In this document: positions 15,650 to 24,807 of the stretch, piece after piece
Position numbering within the stretch: the first letter of the stretch is position 1
How the letters are laid out: each line of letters begins with the position of its first letter
Assembly (NCBI GenBank): GCA_944393175.1
Contig: CALXZH010000019.1
Location: 1-49,628, forward strand
Direction: 5' to 3'
Length of the DNA: 49,628 bases
Source of the DNA: an uncultured Alphaproteobacteria bacterium
GTDB taxonomy: Bacteria; Pseudomonadota; Alphaproteobacteria; RF32; CAG-239
Program-made: the position numbers and the translations under genes
The notes under the pieces: generated by a model
Seen by the model: only the letters and a program-made list of their open reading frames with translations
Databases searched by the model: none
What the model was told of the DNA's origin: nothing

Positions 15650-16166
15650 ACATCAACTGGAAATCTCAATTAATGAGCCAAATTGGTCAAAAGCCCTCCC
15701 CGAAGTAGAGACCATCTCCGGGGAGGTCTTTTCGCAAGTATTAGACTATGTTTCTACCCACGAAGATATAGATTTTTTAGGCTTAAACAAATCCATCAAT
15801 GTTAATCTCTGCCTCAGCAATGATGCCGAAGTCCACGCCTTAAACAAAGAATTTCGCGGTATGGATAAGCCCACCAATGTCTTATCTTTTGCCAATATTG
15901 ATGACGATTCTTTTGATGCCTTATGTCAGTCTGAACCAGAAATTGAATTAGGCGACATCATCATCGCACTCGAAACCATGGAGCGTGAATCCAAGGAGCA
16001 AGAAATCACTTTTCACGACCACTATTGTCACCTCTTGGCTCATGGTCTGTTACACCTTTTAGGCTACGACCATATTGAAGAAGATGAAGCTCGCCATATG
16101 GAAAGCTTTGAAATTGCCATTTTGCAACAACTCAACATCTCAAACCCTTATGAGGAAGAAGAATGA
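15642..16166 (+). CDS. ybeY: Endoribonuclease YbeY
   Basis: Zinc-dependent single-strand RNase that acts in 16S rRNA 3'-end maturation and ribosome quality control. The 174-residue protein has the family signature HGLLHLLGYDH with metal ligands His134, His138 and His144. It also has the upstream EFRGMDKPTNVLSF block typical of YbeY. The start at 15642 gives the normal family length. An ATG at 15612 is possible, but neither start has a strong ribosome site, which fits translational coupling to phoH (8-base overlap). Its stop overlaps the lnt start (ATGA). Confidence 0.94.
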   Translation: MIKHQLEISINEPNWSKALPEVETISGEVFSQVLDYVSTHEDIDFLGLNKSINVNLCLSNDAEVHALNKEFRGMDKPTNVLSFANIDDDSFDALCQSEPEIELGDIIIALETMERESKEQEITFHDHYCHLLAHGLLHLLGYDHIEEDEARHMESFEIAILQQLNISNPYEEEE

Positions 16167-17695
16167 ATCACATCCGCACCTTGCTGATGAACAATCCCCT
16201 GTCAACAGCTTTTGCTCTTGGAATTTTAAGCATTGCGGCACTTCCGCCGTATTTTTGTTTTCCGATACTCTTTCTCACTTTAAGCGGATTATTTTACCTA
16301 ATGCAAAACGCCCAAACCGGCAAAAACTGGTTTAAGCTGGGCTATTGGTTTGGCTTTGGATTTTATGCCTTTGGCCTGGCATGGATAGGCAACGCTCTAT
16401 TGATAGACGCCAAAACTTTTGGCTGGCTTTACCCGTTAGTTTTGCTTGCATCGGGCGGATTTTTCGGGCTATTCACAGCCTTTCCCGCGCTTTTGAGTTT
16501 TTACTTTAAGAATATTTACGCCCGCTATTTGGCATTTAGTGCCTTATGGGTTATCTTTGAATGGATAAGGAGTTTTATTTTCACCGGTTTTCCGTGGAAC
16601 TTACTGGGAACCACATTAGCTTTTTCCCCCACGACCATCCAACTTGCCTCTGTCATCGGAACATATGGACTATCACTCTTAGTTCTGATGGCAACTTTGG
16701 CTCCGGCATTATATTTTTGCAATCCCGGCAAGCACAGCCTTGCGTTATCTTTAAGCCTCATAGTCTTTTTGTCGGCGCTGGATTTGTCATATGGTCTTTG
16801 GCGCATAAACAAATACAGCGATTCGCAAGCAAGCGACATCAAAATCCGAATTGTCCAACCCTCCATTCCGCAAACCATGAAATGGTCACCGGTTGCATTA
16901 GATGAAAACATTAATAAATACATTGCACTCAGTCGCTCAAAAGGCTTGGAAGACATAGACTTTATCATTTGGGGAGAGACAGCCAGTCCTTTTCCCTTGG
17001 ATTATGATAATTACTATCGCGAACTGGTTACCAACGCCATCTCCGAAAAAGGTCACCTAATTACCGGCTCTTTACGTTATGAAGCCGATGAAAACGACTT
17101 TTACCAACCGCTCAACTCAATGTTTATTTTAAACAAACACGGCGTAATTGAAGCATATTATGACAAGAATCATCTGGTACCGTTTGGTGAATATATTCCC
17201 TTTAGAGAATATTTGCCCAAATGGGTTCGTCCCATCACCAACACCATAGCCAACTTCAAATCCGGTACAGGATTAAAAAACATTCAAATTGGCTCATATC
17301 CGAGTCTAGGAGCTCTTATATGTTACGAAGTTATATTTCCCGCCCAGGTAGTAGATGAGGACAACAAACCCCAATGGCTGGTTAACTTAACCAATGATGG
17401 TTGGTACGGCAATAGTTCCGGCCCGTATCAACACTTGGTAACGGCTCAAATGCGCGCTGTAGAAGAAGGAATGACTATTGTTCGCGCCGCCAATACCGGT
17501 ATTAGCGCCCTCATAGACAGACTAGGGCAAATTCGCAATACTCTGGAACTGAATCAAGCAGGAATACTAGATGTAAACCTCCCTAAAAAGCTCACGATTT
17601 CAACGTTTTATGGAAAAAATAATAACTTTATACCATTAATATTATGTTTTTTGAATTTAACATTCGGATTTATAATTCTAATTGCAAAGAAATAA
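16163..17695 (+). CDS. lnt: Apolipoprotein N-acyltransferase
   Basis: Inner-membrane enzyme that adds the third acyl chain to the N-terminal cysteine of lipoproteins. The 510 residues have about six N-terminal membrane spans (up to about 210), a periplasmic nitrilase-type catalytic domain, and a last C-terminal span. The catalytic triad is intact: Glu272 in GETASPFP, Lys335 in YDKNHLVPFGEY and Cys387 in ALICYEVIFP. The CBS-domain gene often found between ybeY and lnt in other proteobacteria is absent. No terminator is evident after the stop. Confidence 0.96.
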   Translation: MNHIRTLLMNNPLSTAFALGILSIAALPPYFCFPILFLTLSGLFYLMQNAQTGKNWFKLGYWFGFGFYAFGLAWIGNALLIDAKTFGWLYPLVLLASGGFFGLFTAFPALLSFYFKNIYARYLAFSALWVIFEWIRSFIFTGFPWNLLGTTLAFSPTTIQLASVIGTYGLSLLVLMATLAPALYFCNPGKHSLALSLSLIVFLSALDLSYGLWRINKYSDSQASDIKIRIVQPSIPQTMKWSPVALDENINKYIALSRSKGLEDIDFIIWGETASPFPLDYDNYYRELVTNAISEKGHLITGSLRYEADENDFYQPLNSMFILNKHGVIEAYYDKNHLVPFGEYIPFREYLPKWVRPITNTIANFKSGTGLKNIQIGSYPSLGALICYEVIFPAQVVDEDNKPQWLVNLTNDGWYGNSSGPYQHLVTAQMRAVEEGMTIVRAANTGISALIDRLGQIRNTLELNQAGILDVNLPKKLTISTFYGKNNNFIPLILCFLNLTFGFIILIAKK

Positions 17696-17772
17696 CGCTT
17701 TGAAAAATAACAAAAAAATTTATTAAGAATAGTATTTTTATTAAACAATATAAAATATTATATAAATATTTG

Positions 17773-17801
17773 TTGACGAACTAAGTCTAAAATCCTATTT
17801 A
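17773..17801 (+). promoter_or_regulatory. Promoter of the XRE regulator gene
   Basis: TTGACG (17773-17778), 17-base spacer, TATTTA (17796-17801), preceded by about 70 bases of almost pure A/T that could act as an UP element. Predicted start is near 17808, about 26 bases before the ATG, with AAAGGA in between. Confidence 0.55.
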
Positions 17802-17833
17802 TAAGGTATCAACGTAATCAAAAGGAAACAAAA

Positions 17834-18337
17834 ATGACGACAGAAACTATAAAAAAATCTAGCCGAGGTAGAACGCCTACCGGGCAACCAAATCCGATTG
17901 ATGTCCACGTAGGAAACCGTATCAGATTAAGACGTACCTTATTAGGATTAAGCCAAGAAAAATTGGCCAGTCTTTTAGGGTTGACTTTTCAACAGGTTCA
18001 AAAATATGAACGTGGTATGAATCGTGTTGGGGCCAGCCGTTTATGGGACATCGGCAAAGTATTGGAAGTTCCTGTCGGCTTTTTCTATGAAGATATGGAT
18101 AAATCCGTAGCCAACCAAAGTCCGAGAATGTTCAGCCTATCTGACAGTGCGCCCGAATGCTTGGCCGAAGATGATGCCGAATTTGACTCTGACCCGATGA
18201 ACAGGCAAGAAACCATTGAGTTGGTTAAGGCTTACTACAAAATTCCTAATCGTAAAGCTGCCAAACATATGTTTGACCTGATAATCGCCATGTCCAAGAC
18301 GACTTATAACAACAATGACGATGACGATAAGGAATAA
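17834..18337 (+). CDS. XRE-family transcriptional regulator
   Basis: A 167-residue DNA-binding protein. A Cro/CI helix-turn-helix occupies about residues 25-82 (GNRIRLRRTLLGLSQEKLASLLG, then FQQVQKYERGMNRVGASRLW). The C-terminal RQETIELVKAYYKIPNRKAAKHMFDL resembles the conserved tail of an alphaproteobacterial XRE group often located just upstream of metK, as here. The last residues are an Asn/Asp-rich tail. Its target genes are unknown. A terminator separates it from metK, so the two are transcribed together only by read-through. Confidence 0.88.
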   Translation: MTTETIKKSSRGRTPTGQPNPIDVHVGNRIRLRRTLLGLSQEKLASLLGLTFQQVQKYERGMNRVGASRLWDIGKVLEVPVGFFYEDMDKSVANQSPRMFSLSDSAPECLAEDDAEFDSDPMNRQETIELVKAYYKIPNRKAAKHMFDLIIAMSKTTYNNNDDDDKE

Positions 18338-18351
18338 AATTCAAAACAATT

Positions 18352-18384
18352 AAAAAAAGCTGGCAAAACGCCGGCTTTTTTTTT
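18352..18384 (+). terminator. Intrinsic terminator after the XRE gene
   Basis: Seven A, then GCTGGC (18359-18364), loop AAAAC, GCCGGC (18370-18375) and nine T. It lies 37 bases before the metK start, leaving little room for a separate metK promoter. It is not part of a recognisable SAM riboswitch. Confidence 0.85.
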
Positions 18385-18420
18385 ATACTCAGCTCTGGTA
18401 AAATAAAAAGGATTAAAAAG

Positions 18421-19575
18421 ATGAGCACCTTATTCACCAGCGAAGCTGTTTCCGAAGGACATCCGGACAAAGTCTGCGACCAAATTTCCGACGCATTGGT
18501 CGATTTGTTTTTAACGATTGACCCTAAAGCACGCACCGCCATAGAAGTATTAGCCACCACCAATCGCGTTATCATTTCCGGCGAAACCAAGTGTAATGCC
18601 TATATCTCTGCCGAACAAATTGAAGATTGCGTCCGTCGCACGGTTTGCAAAATCGGTTACGACCAAAAAGGTTTCAGCTGGCAAACGCTCAAAATTTCAA
18701 ACTACCTGCACCACCAATCCTCCGACATTGCCTTAGGAGTTGACAAAGAAGGCGCCGGCGACCAAGGCATTATGTTTGGCTATGCCAAAAAAGAGCAAGG
18801 AATAGAAAGCCACTATATGCCGTTAGCCATTTATCTTGCCAACAATATCTTGCGCAATTTAAGCCTTGCCCGCCATAAGCAAGAAATTATCGGTATTGAG
18901 CCGGATGCCAAAAGCCAAGTCACCTTAGAATATGACGATTCCGGCAAACCCGTTGCCATCAAAAAGCTGGTATTATCCACCCAACATCAAGAAAATCTTT
19001 CGCAAGAACAAGTCCGTGAAATTGCCAAAAAATACATTGCACAAAGTATTCCGCAAGGCTGGATGCCTAAAGATGAAGACATCTTAATCAATCCCACGGG
19101 GCGCTTTGTCATTGGAGGTCCGGACGGAGATACGGGACTAACCGGTCGCAAAATCATTGTAGATACTTATGGCGGCTATGCCCCGCACGGCGGCGGTGCT
19201 TTTTCAGGCAAAGACCCCACCAAAGTTGACCGCTCCGCCGCCTATATGTTGCGCTACCTTTCTAAGAACATTGTTGCTGCCGGCTTAGCCGAAGAATGCT
19301 TGTTGCAAATTTCTTATGCTATTGGGATTGCCGAGCCCCTATCTCTTTATATCAACACCTTTAACACCAATCATACCGATGAAAATAAAATCTTATCTTT
19401 CATCAAAAAAAATATTGATTTAACCCCATCGGGGATTATAAAACACCTTGACCTCAACCGCCCGATATACTCTCCGACAGCCGCCTATGGTCACTTTGGT
19501 CGCTCTGCCGGAGAACAAGGCAGTTTCAGTTGGGAAAAATTAGATTTAACGGAAGAACTCAAATCATGTTTATAG
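18421..19575 (+). CDS. metK: S-adenosylmethionine synthetase
   Basis: Makes S-adenosylmethionine from methionine and ATP; the product feeds the methyltransferases and radical-SAM enzymes seen here (TrmB, MiaB). The 384 residues contain GHPDKVCDQISD (13-24), GAGDQGIMFGYA (111-122) and GGGAFSGKDPTKVDRSAAY (257-275), the ATP, methionine and phosphate/metal sites. Length matches the bacterial family. The start follows AAGGA. It overlaps trmB by 10 bases at its 3' end. Confidence 0.97.
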   Translation: MSTLFTSEAVSEGHPDKVCDQISDALVDLFLTIDPKARTAIEVLATTNRVIISGETKCNAYISAEQIEDCVRRTVCKIGYDQKGFSWQTLKISNYLHHQSSDIALGVDKEGAGDQGIMFGYAKKEQGIESHYMPLAIYLANNILRNLSLARHKQEIIGIEPDAKSQVTLEYDDSGKPVAIKKLVLSTQHQENLSQEQVREIAKKYIAQSIPQGWMPKDEDILINPTGRFVIGGPDGDTGLTGRKIIVDTYGGYAPHGGGAFSGKDPTKVDRSAAYMLRYLSKNIVAAGLAEECLLQISYAIGIAEPLSLYINTFNTNHTDENKILSFIKKNIDLTPSGIIKHLDLNRPIYSPTAAYGHFGRSAGEQGSFSWEKLDLTEELKSCL

Positions 19576-20291
19576 ATGACAGACCGCATTTTTTCGGACG
19601 CCGCAAAGGCCGCGTTATCCGCAAAACCAAAACCACTTTGTTGGAAACATTTTTGCCAACTCTAAAAATAGATGAGCAAACCGACTTTACCGCCCCTGAT
19701 TTATTTGGCGTACCTGTCAAGCAAATTTGTTTAGAGATTGGTTTCGGCAATGGCGAACACCTTGCCGGACAGGCCAAAAACAATCCCGATGTCGGTTATA
19801 TCGGAGCCGAAGTTTTTCAAAACGGCGTAGCCAACCTTCTCTCACTCATCACCGGCATAAAAGTCACCGCCGACCTTCCCGAAACCATCACTTTGGAAAA
19901 AGGGCGTGTTGACAATATTCGCGTCTGGGATAATGACATCCGCCTTTTGTTCAAAAGTATGCCCGATAATTTTTTAGATAAGGTCTATCTTCTGTTTCCC
20001 GATCCATGGCCCAAAAAGCGCCATGCCTCCAGACGTTTTGTAAACCAAGACAACCTCAAAGAATTGGCGCGTATTCTAAAGCCGGGCGGTATTTTACGCA
20101 TAGCCACCGACCACAAAGTATACAAATCCTGGACCTTACATCAAATGCATGATTGCCCGCTGTTTCGCTGGACTGCCACTTGCGGCAATGATTGGAAACA
20201 TGAACCCAAAGATTGGGTCCAAACCAAATATCAAAGGAAAGCGCTTAAAGAAGGACGCCGTCCGGTCTTTTTAGACTATGAAAAGCTCTGA
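19566..20291 (+). CDS. trmB: tRNA (guanine-N7)-methyltransferase
   Basis: Methylates G46 in the tRNA variable loop using SAM. The 241-residue protein has the SAM-binding GFGNGEH (59-65) and the family signature FPDPWPKKRHASRR (144-157). I chose the ATG at 19566, which overlaps the end of metK by 10 bases and has GAAGAA upstream; a further-upstream start would lie wholly inside metK. The metK-trmB pair is a recurrent alphaproteobacterial arrangement. The stop codon directly abuts the stop of the opposing gene. Confidence 0.95.
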   Translation: MFIDDRPHFFGRRKGRVIRKTKTTLLETFLPTLKIDEQTDFTAPDLFGVPVKQICLEIGFGNGEHLAGQAKNNPDVGYIGAEVFQNGVANLLSLITGIKVTADLPETITLEKGRVDNIRVWDNDIRLLFKSMPDNFLDKVYLLFPDPWPKKRHASRRFVNQDNLKELARILKPGGILRIATDHKVYKSWTLHQMHDCPLFRWTATCGNDWKHEPKDWVQTKYQRKALKEGRRPVFLDYEKL

Positions 20292-20786
20292 TTAATAAGA
20301 CGGAACGGTTGAAATCGTTGGATTAATATTTGGCTCTTCTATTTGGTTAACATCACTGTCGGGATAAGATTGAACATCATAAATACGTCCACCCGATTCA
20401 TAAAGCGTGTTTTGAATTTGGCTATTAACCTGTTGTGGCGTTTCCGAAGATACCGATGGATTTTGCGGCAAGTTCTCCTGAATTGCCCCTTGCGGCAAAG
20501 CCTGAGGCATCAAAGACTGCACGGCTGGTAATTCTTTTTGAACAGGTATCAAGGCCGGCATATTTTCTGCCTCATCCGGATTAACAATCGGGTCACCTAA
20601 CGGATTTTCATCACCGCTTTTCTGTTCCACCTTAAAAGTATTAACTTTTCCGTCAGCACTTTGTGCCGCACCATAAACCGTCACCTCGCCAGAGCCGCTG
20701 TCATCCACCACATTAAGATTTTGCGCCTGCACCCAACCACTTTCCAAAACGAAAGTCATCACCAAAGCTAATCCGCCTCTCAGCAT
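20292..20786 (-). CDS. Small exported Pro/Gln/Asn-rich protein of unknown function
   Basis: I do not recognise a family. The 164-residue protein starts with a Sec-type signal peptide (LRGGLALVMTFVLESGWVQA, probable cut before QN). The mature part is low in complexity, rich in Pro, Gln, Asn, Ser and Glu, and looks disordered. One ordered-looking patch is GSGEVTVYGAAQSADGKVNTF just after the signal. I chose the ATG at 20786 because GAGGA lies 8 bases upstream; longer starts would run into the ackA terminator. Its stop abuts the trmB stop with no spacer. Confidence 0.65.
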   Translation of the reverse strand: MLRGGLALVMTFVLESGWVQAQNLNVVDDSGSGEVTVYGAAQSADGKVNTFKVEQKSGDENPLGDPIVNPDEAENMPALIPVQKELPAVQSLMPQALPQGAIQENLPQNPSVSSETPQQVNSQIQNTLYESGGRIYDVQSYPDSDVNQIEEPNINPTISTVPSY

Positions 20787-20840
20787 TTTTATTTTCCTCA
20801 TTTTAAACAAACCTACAACAAAGATAATCCTCATTAGCAC

Positions 20841-20873
20841 AAAAACAAGGCGGAGAAACAAAATTTCTCCGCC
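20841..20873 (-). terminator. Intrinsic terminator of the pta-ackA operon
   Basis: On the minus strand GGCGGAGAAA (20873-20864) pairs with TTTCTCCGCC (20858-20849), followed by TTGTTTTT. It lies 29 bases beyond the ackA stop and upstream of the small exported-protein gene. Confidence 0.85.
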
Positions 20874-20901
20874 TGGCAACTTGTAACGTGTTTGTCTAAG
20901 A

Positions 20902-22080
20902 TTAGATTAAACGCATTGTATCTTGGGCAATAACCAATTCTTCATTAGTCGGCACCACAAATACTCTGACTTTCGAGCCTTTCTTAGAAATTTCAATTTT
21001 CTCGCCGCGTTTGCTGTTGGCTTCTTCATCAAGCTCAATCCCCAAATAAGCCAAACGCTCGCACAGCATTTTACGCACCATCGGAGAATTTTCACCGATA
21101 CCGGCCGTAAAGGCAATCGCATCAACTCCGCCCAAAACAGCGATATAGCTACCGATAAAGCGTAAAATTGTGTGAATATAAACATTAGTTGCCGTAATGG
21201 CGTCTTCATGACCGGCCAAACAAGCTGCTTCCACATCGCGGTTATCCGAATAGCCGCAAAGTCCGAGCATACCGCTTTCTTTGTTCAACAAACGATTAAC
21301 ATCATCAATGCTTTTTCCTTGCGTTTTCATAATGTGCAACGGAATATACGGGTCAATATCGCCGCAACGCGTACCCATCATCACTCCGGCCAAAGGCGTA
21401 AAGCCCATAGACGTATCAACGCACTTACCGTTTTCAACCGCCGAAATCGACGCCCCGTTTCCAATATGGCAAACAATAATTTTACCTTCTTTACCGATTA
21501 ATTTTGCAACTTCTTTAGAAACATAATAGTGAGAAGTACCATGAGCGCCATAACGACGAATTTGATATTTGGTATATTGCTCTAATGGCAACGGATAAAG
21601 ATAAGCCTCCGGTTTCATACTCTGGTGGAAGGCCGTATCAAAAACCACAACTTGTTTAACATCCGGAATCAAGGCTTTCATAGCTTTCAAACCCAAAACG
21701 GCAGCCGGATTATGCAGCGGAGCCAAAGCCGACAATTCATCGATTTGGTCAATAACTTTATCGGTCACAAAGGTAGATTCTTTAAAGATAGAACCGCCTT
21801 GAACGATTCTATGTCCGACGCCGGCCAATTCACTCATACTGTTGAGAGCCCCGTTGAGCAACAAAGCAAATACTTCGCGAATAGCCTCTTGGTGCGATGG
21901 CAAATCAACGGTTTTGGTAATTTTATCATTATCACCGATTTTAATGGTAACAAACGAATTATCAATACCGATACGATCAGCCAAACCTTTAGCGATCACT
22001 TCATACTTATCTCCATCGACCCCAAAAAGTTGATACTTCAAAGAAGATGACCCGGAGTTCAAAACCAAAATTTTTTTCAT
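20902..22080 (-). CDS. ackA: Acetate kinase
   Basis: Transfers phosphate between acetyl-phosphate and ADP, making ATP and acetate, or runs in reverse to use acetate. The 392 residues start MKKILVLNSGSSSLKYQLF, the N-terminal phosphate-binding signature, and include GAHGTSHYYV, CHIGNGASISAVENGKCVD and FTAGIGENSP, all characteristic of the ASKHA acetokinase fold. I chose the ATG at 22080, with AAGGAT six bases upstream. It lies 22 bases downstream of pta on the same strand and forms the standard pta-ackA pair. Confidence 0.96.
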   Translation of the reverse strand: MKKILVLNSGSSSLKYQLFGVDGDKYEVIAKGLADRIGIDNSFVTIKIGDNDKITKTVDLPSHQEAIREVFALLLNGALNSMSELAGVGHRIVQGGSIFKESTFVTDKVIDQIDELSALAPLHNPAAVLGLKAMKALIPDVKQVVVFDTAFHQSMKPEAYLYPLPLEQYTKYQIRRYGAHGTSHYYVSKEVAKLIGKEGKIIVCHIGNGASISAVENGKCVDTSMGFTPLAGVMMGTRCGDIDPYIPLHIMKTQGKSIDDVNRLLNKESGMLGLCGYSDNRDVEAACLAGHEDAITATNVYIHTILRFIGSYIAVLGGVDAIAFTAGIGENSPMVRKMLCERLAYLGIELDEEANSKRGEKIEISKKGSKVRVFVVPTNEELVIAQDTMRLI

Positions 22081-22102
22081 ACCACTATCCTTATAAGTAA
22101 AA

Positions 22103-23113
22103 TTAAGACAAATGAACTGATTGCAAAGCGGTAATGGCAATCATACCGACAATATCTTCCACCAAAGAACCGCGCGACAAATCATTAACCGGTGCATTTA
22201 AGCCTTGCAACATCGGGCCGTAAGATTCGCAACCGCCGATTCTTTGCAAGAGTTTGTAACCGATATTTCCGGCATCCAAATTCGGGAAAATTAAAACTTT
22301 TGCCTTACCGGCAACATGGCTGTCCGGTGCTTTTTTGTGAGCTACCACGTCATTCAACGCGGCATCTGCTTGCATTTCACCGTCCAGTTCAATACCCTTA
22401 CCGGCATATTCTTCGGTTTTAAGAGCTTCTTGTGCCATTGCGGTTGCACGTTTAACCTTATCCACCGAGTCTCCTTTACCGGAACTTCTGGTTGAATAAG
22501 ACAACATGGCAATTTTTGGTTCAATACCGAATTGCAGAGCGGTTTCGGCACTGGTCAAAGCAATATCGCACAATTCTTTATCAGTTGGGTCAATCACGAC
22601 GGCACAGTCAGATAACAAATAAGCTTCATCATCTTTAACCGAAATCAAGGCCGCCGAAACCCCGCGGTCTTTATGAGCCGATTTAATAATTTGCAAAGCC
22701 GGACGCACGGTATCGGCTGTAGAGTGATTAGCTCCCGAGAGCATTCCGTCGGCATCTCCTGCCTTAACCATCAAGGTACCGAAGTAGTTGTAATTTTTTG
22801 CAGTTTCAAGAGCTTGTTCCTCGGTCATACCTTTGGCTTTTCTGAGTTCGAACAACAGATTTGCATAACTTTGCAATTTAGCAGATGTTTCAGGTTTAAT
22901 AACGGAGATTCTGTTCATACTCCAATTATTTTTAGCAAAATATTCTTTAATTTGAGTCTCATCACCTAAAATAATCAAAGAAGCGACTTCTTCATCGGCA
23001 ATGATATGTGCAGCCTTTAAAATGCGTTCATCTTCTCCTTCAGGCAACACGATGGTTTTTTGATATTTTTTTGCTTTCAGGAGCAAATTTTTCAAATAAT
23101 TGCTTTCTTTCAT
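22103..23113 (-). CDS. pta: Phosphate acetyltransferase (short form)
   Basis: Converts acetyl-CoA and phosphate to acetyl-phosphate, the step before acetate kinase. The 336-residue protein is the short PTA_PTB-domain form, without the N-terminal DRTGG regulatory regions of E. coli Pta. Characteristic stretches are IVLPEGEDERILKAAHIIAD, ADGMLSGANHSTADTVRPAL and FPNLDAGNIGYKLLQR. I chose the ATG at 23113, with AAAGG seven bases upstream; an extended frame upstream crosses the intergenic region and is unlikely to be translated. Confidence 0.95.
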   Translation of the reverse strand: MKESNYLKNLLLKAKKYQKTIVLPEGEDERILKAAHIIADEEVASLIILGDETQIKEYFAKNNWSMNRISVIKPETSAKLQSYANLLFELRKAKGMTEEQALETAKNYNYFGTLMVKAGDADGMLSGANHSTADTVRPALQIIKSAHKDRGVSAALISVKDDEAYLLSDCAVVIDPTDKELCDIALTSAETALQFGIEPKIAMLSYSTRSSGKGDSVDKVKRATAMAQEALKTEEYAGKGIELDGEMQADAALNDVVAHKKAPDSHVAGKAKVLIFPNLDAGNIGYKLLQRIGGCESYGPMLQGLNAPVNDLSRGSLVEDIVGMIAITALQSVHLS

Positions 23114-23201
23114 ATTCGTAAACCTTTTCGATAGAGTTTTAGAGATTATTTTTTTAGTAATAAACAACAAACTCAAACAAAAGTCTACCCAGAAATTAAC
23201 C

Positions 23202-23213
23202 TGTATGCATACA
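23202..23213. promoter_or_regulatory. 12-base perfect palindrome in the pta/ndk divergent region
   Basis: TGTATGCATACA is a perfect dyad at the centre of the 195-base gap between the divergent pta and ndk genes, about 27 bases upstream of the ndk -35 element. It could be an operator or a chance palindrome. Confidence 0.3.
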
Positions 23214-23239
23214 AATATAGGATTTATAAGAAAAAACTT

Positions 23240-23268
23240 TTGCTTTTTACGGCAAAGTGCACTATCAT
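23240..23268 (+). promoter_or_regulatory. Promoter of ndk
   Basis: TTGCTT (23240-23245), 17-base spacer, TATCAT (23263-23268). The predicted start near 23275 gives a leader of about 34 bases that contains AGAGGA before the ATG. Confidence 0.55.
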
Positions 23269-23308
23269 CGGCACAAGTTAAAAAAGCAATAATCAAGAGG
23301 ATAAAAAA

Positions 23309-23725
23309 ATGGAAAGGACGCTATCAATTATTAAACCGGACGCGACCAGCCGCAATATTACAGGACAAGTAAATGCCATGATTGAAGGAGCCGGCTTAAA
23401 GATTGTTGCCCAAAAGCGCATTTGGCTCTCAGAGTCCCAAGCAGAAGAATTTTACATTGAACATAAAGATAAGGCCTTTTTCAGCGGATTAGTAGAATTT
23501 ATGACCTCAGCTCCGATAGTTGTACAAGTACTGGAGGGAGAGAACGCCATAGAGCAATACCGTAAAATCATGGGAGCAACCAATCCGGCTGTTGCCGAAG
23601 AAGGCACAATCAGAAAAACCTTCGCACTTTCCATAGACAAAAACACGGTACATGGTTCCGATTCACCGGAATCTGCCGCAAGAGAAATAAGCTTTTTCTT
23701 CTCACAGGTAGAGATTGTCGGATAA
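23309..23725 (+). CDS. ndk: Nucleoside diphosphate kinase
   Basis: Equilibrates nucleoside tri- and diphosphates through a phospho-histidine. The 138 residues have the N-terminal [25 protein letters not shown], and the active-site His115 in [12 protein letters not shown]. Length is typical. AGAGGA precedes the ATG. The next gene (DUF2066) starts 10 bases after the stop, so ndk probably leads a three-gene transcript ending with the AI-2E permease. Confidence 0.97.
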   Translation: MERTLSIIKPDATSRNITGQVNAMIEGAGLKIVAQKRIWLSESQAEEFYIEHKDKAFFSGLVEFMTSAPIVVQVLEGENAIEQYRKIMGATNPAVAEEGTIRKTFALSIDKNTVHGSDSPESAAREISFFFSQVEIVG

Positions 23726-23735
23726 GGAGAGATTC

Positions 23736-24785
23736 GTGCCTAAACTGCCATCGTTTTTGCTCTTTCTGAGCATATTTTTCATCACTCTTCCGCTTAAAGC
23801 TGAAGATATGAGTTTGTATGATGTTGATATAAGAATTGACGTCACTTCCAATAATGCCTCGCAAGCCCGAGAAAAAGGAATGAATGATGCCAATCGTCAA
23901 GCAGTAATGACCGTAGCCAAAAGATTAACCACCGCGGAAGGCAGCAAAGTTTTAGAGCACCTAAACGATAACCAAATTCTAAATTTCATAAAAGAAGTTA
24001 CGGTAGAAGATGAAAAAGTATCAGATGTTCGTTATATGGCCAATTTAAAAATCACCATAAATGCGGATATTCTCAAAGCTTACCTTTCAGAAAAAAATGC
24101 GCCTTACGCAATGGTAGAAGAAAGCAAGATCATCATAATACCGCTTTTTAGAGAATTCAGCACGGATGCGCCCATGTTATGGGAAGAAAACAATCTCTGG
24201 CGTCAAGCTTGGATAAATGCGCCGCTCACAACCGGCCCGATAAAAATTTATGCTCTCGGAGAAGACGCCAATCAACAAATCACCGCGGCACAAGCTCTGC
24301 AAATGAACGGCATAATTCTTGACCAAATTGCAAACGATAACCAAACCAGAAACATATATATTGCCGATGCCTTTTACGACGGCATTGATGGACTTGAAAT
24401 CACTTTATCAAATTATGCCAACGGCGCGCAAACAACCATCAAAGTTCCCGGCATGAGAAGTCCGCAGCTTTTTTCTGATGCCGTACAAAAAGTAAAAGAA
24501 TACATAATTGGTCAGGCCCAACAACAAACGCAAGCCATAAACACCGCGGCGCAAGAAATCACTGTTTTATATAACTATGCAAACTTACAAGATTGGGTCA
24601 ATTTGCAAAAAACAATCAAAGGATCATCAGGCGTCACCGACTTAAGAACTGATGCGCTCGGCAACGGCAGTGCTCAATTCAAAATCACATTTAACGGTGC
24701 TTTCGACAGACTGCAAAGAGCCTTAAGAGACAAAAGATTAAATCTAACGGCTTATGACGGATTTTATAATCTGGAACGTTATTAA
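23736..24785 (+). CDS. DUF2066 exported protein
   Basis: A 349-residue periplasmic protein of the DUF2066 family, function unknown. A signal peptide is visible (PKLPSFLLFLSIFFITLPLKA, then ED). The start is the GTG at 23736, directly after AAGGAGAGATTC; the TTG at 23715 would lie inside the ndk stop region. The mature part has the family's alternating beta/alpha pattern (NDANRQAVMTVAKRL, YMANLKITINADILKAYL, IIIIPLFRE). DUF2066 genes are frequently found next to an AI-2E-type permease in alphaproteobacteria, as here, which suggests a linked envelope role. Confidence 0.8.
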   Translation: MPKLPSFLLFLSIFFITLPLKAEDMSLYDVDIRIDVTSNNASQAREKGMNDANRQAVMTVAKRLTTAEGSKVLEHLNDNQILNFIKEVTVEDEKVSDVRYMANLKITINADILKAYLSEKNAPYAMVEESKIIIIPLFREFSTDAPMLWEENNLWRQAWINAPLTTGPIKIYALGEDANQQITAAQALQMNGIILDQIANDNQTRNIYIADAFYDGIDGLEITLSNYANGAQTTIKVPGMRSPQLFSDAVQKVKEYIIGQAQQQTQAINTAAQEITVLYNYANLQDWVNLQKTIKGSSGVTDLRTDALGNGSAQFKITFNGAFDRLQRALRDKRLNLTAYDGFYNLERY

Positions 24786-24807
24786 AAACCACTAAAGGAG
24801 AAAGACA

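Noticed and set aside
18338..18420. Possible SAM riboswitch upstream of metK
   Set aside because: The gap is only 83 bases, mostly an ordinary terminator; no SAM-I or SAM-II core elements are visible.
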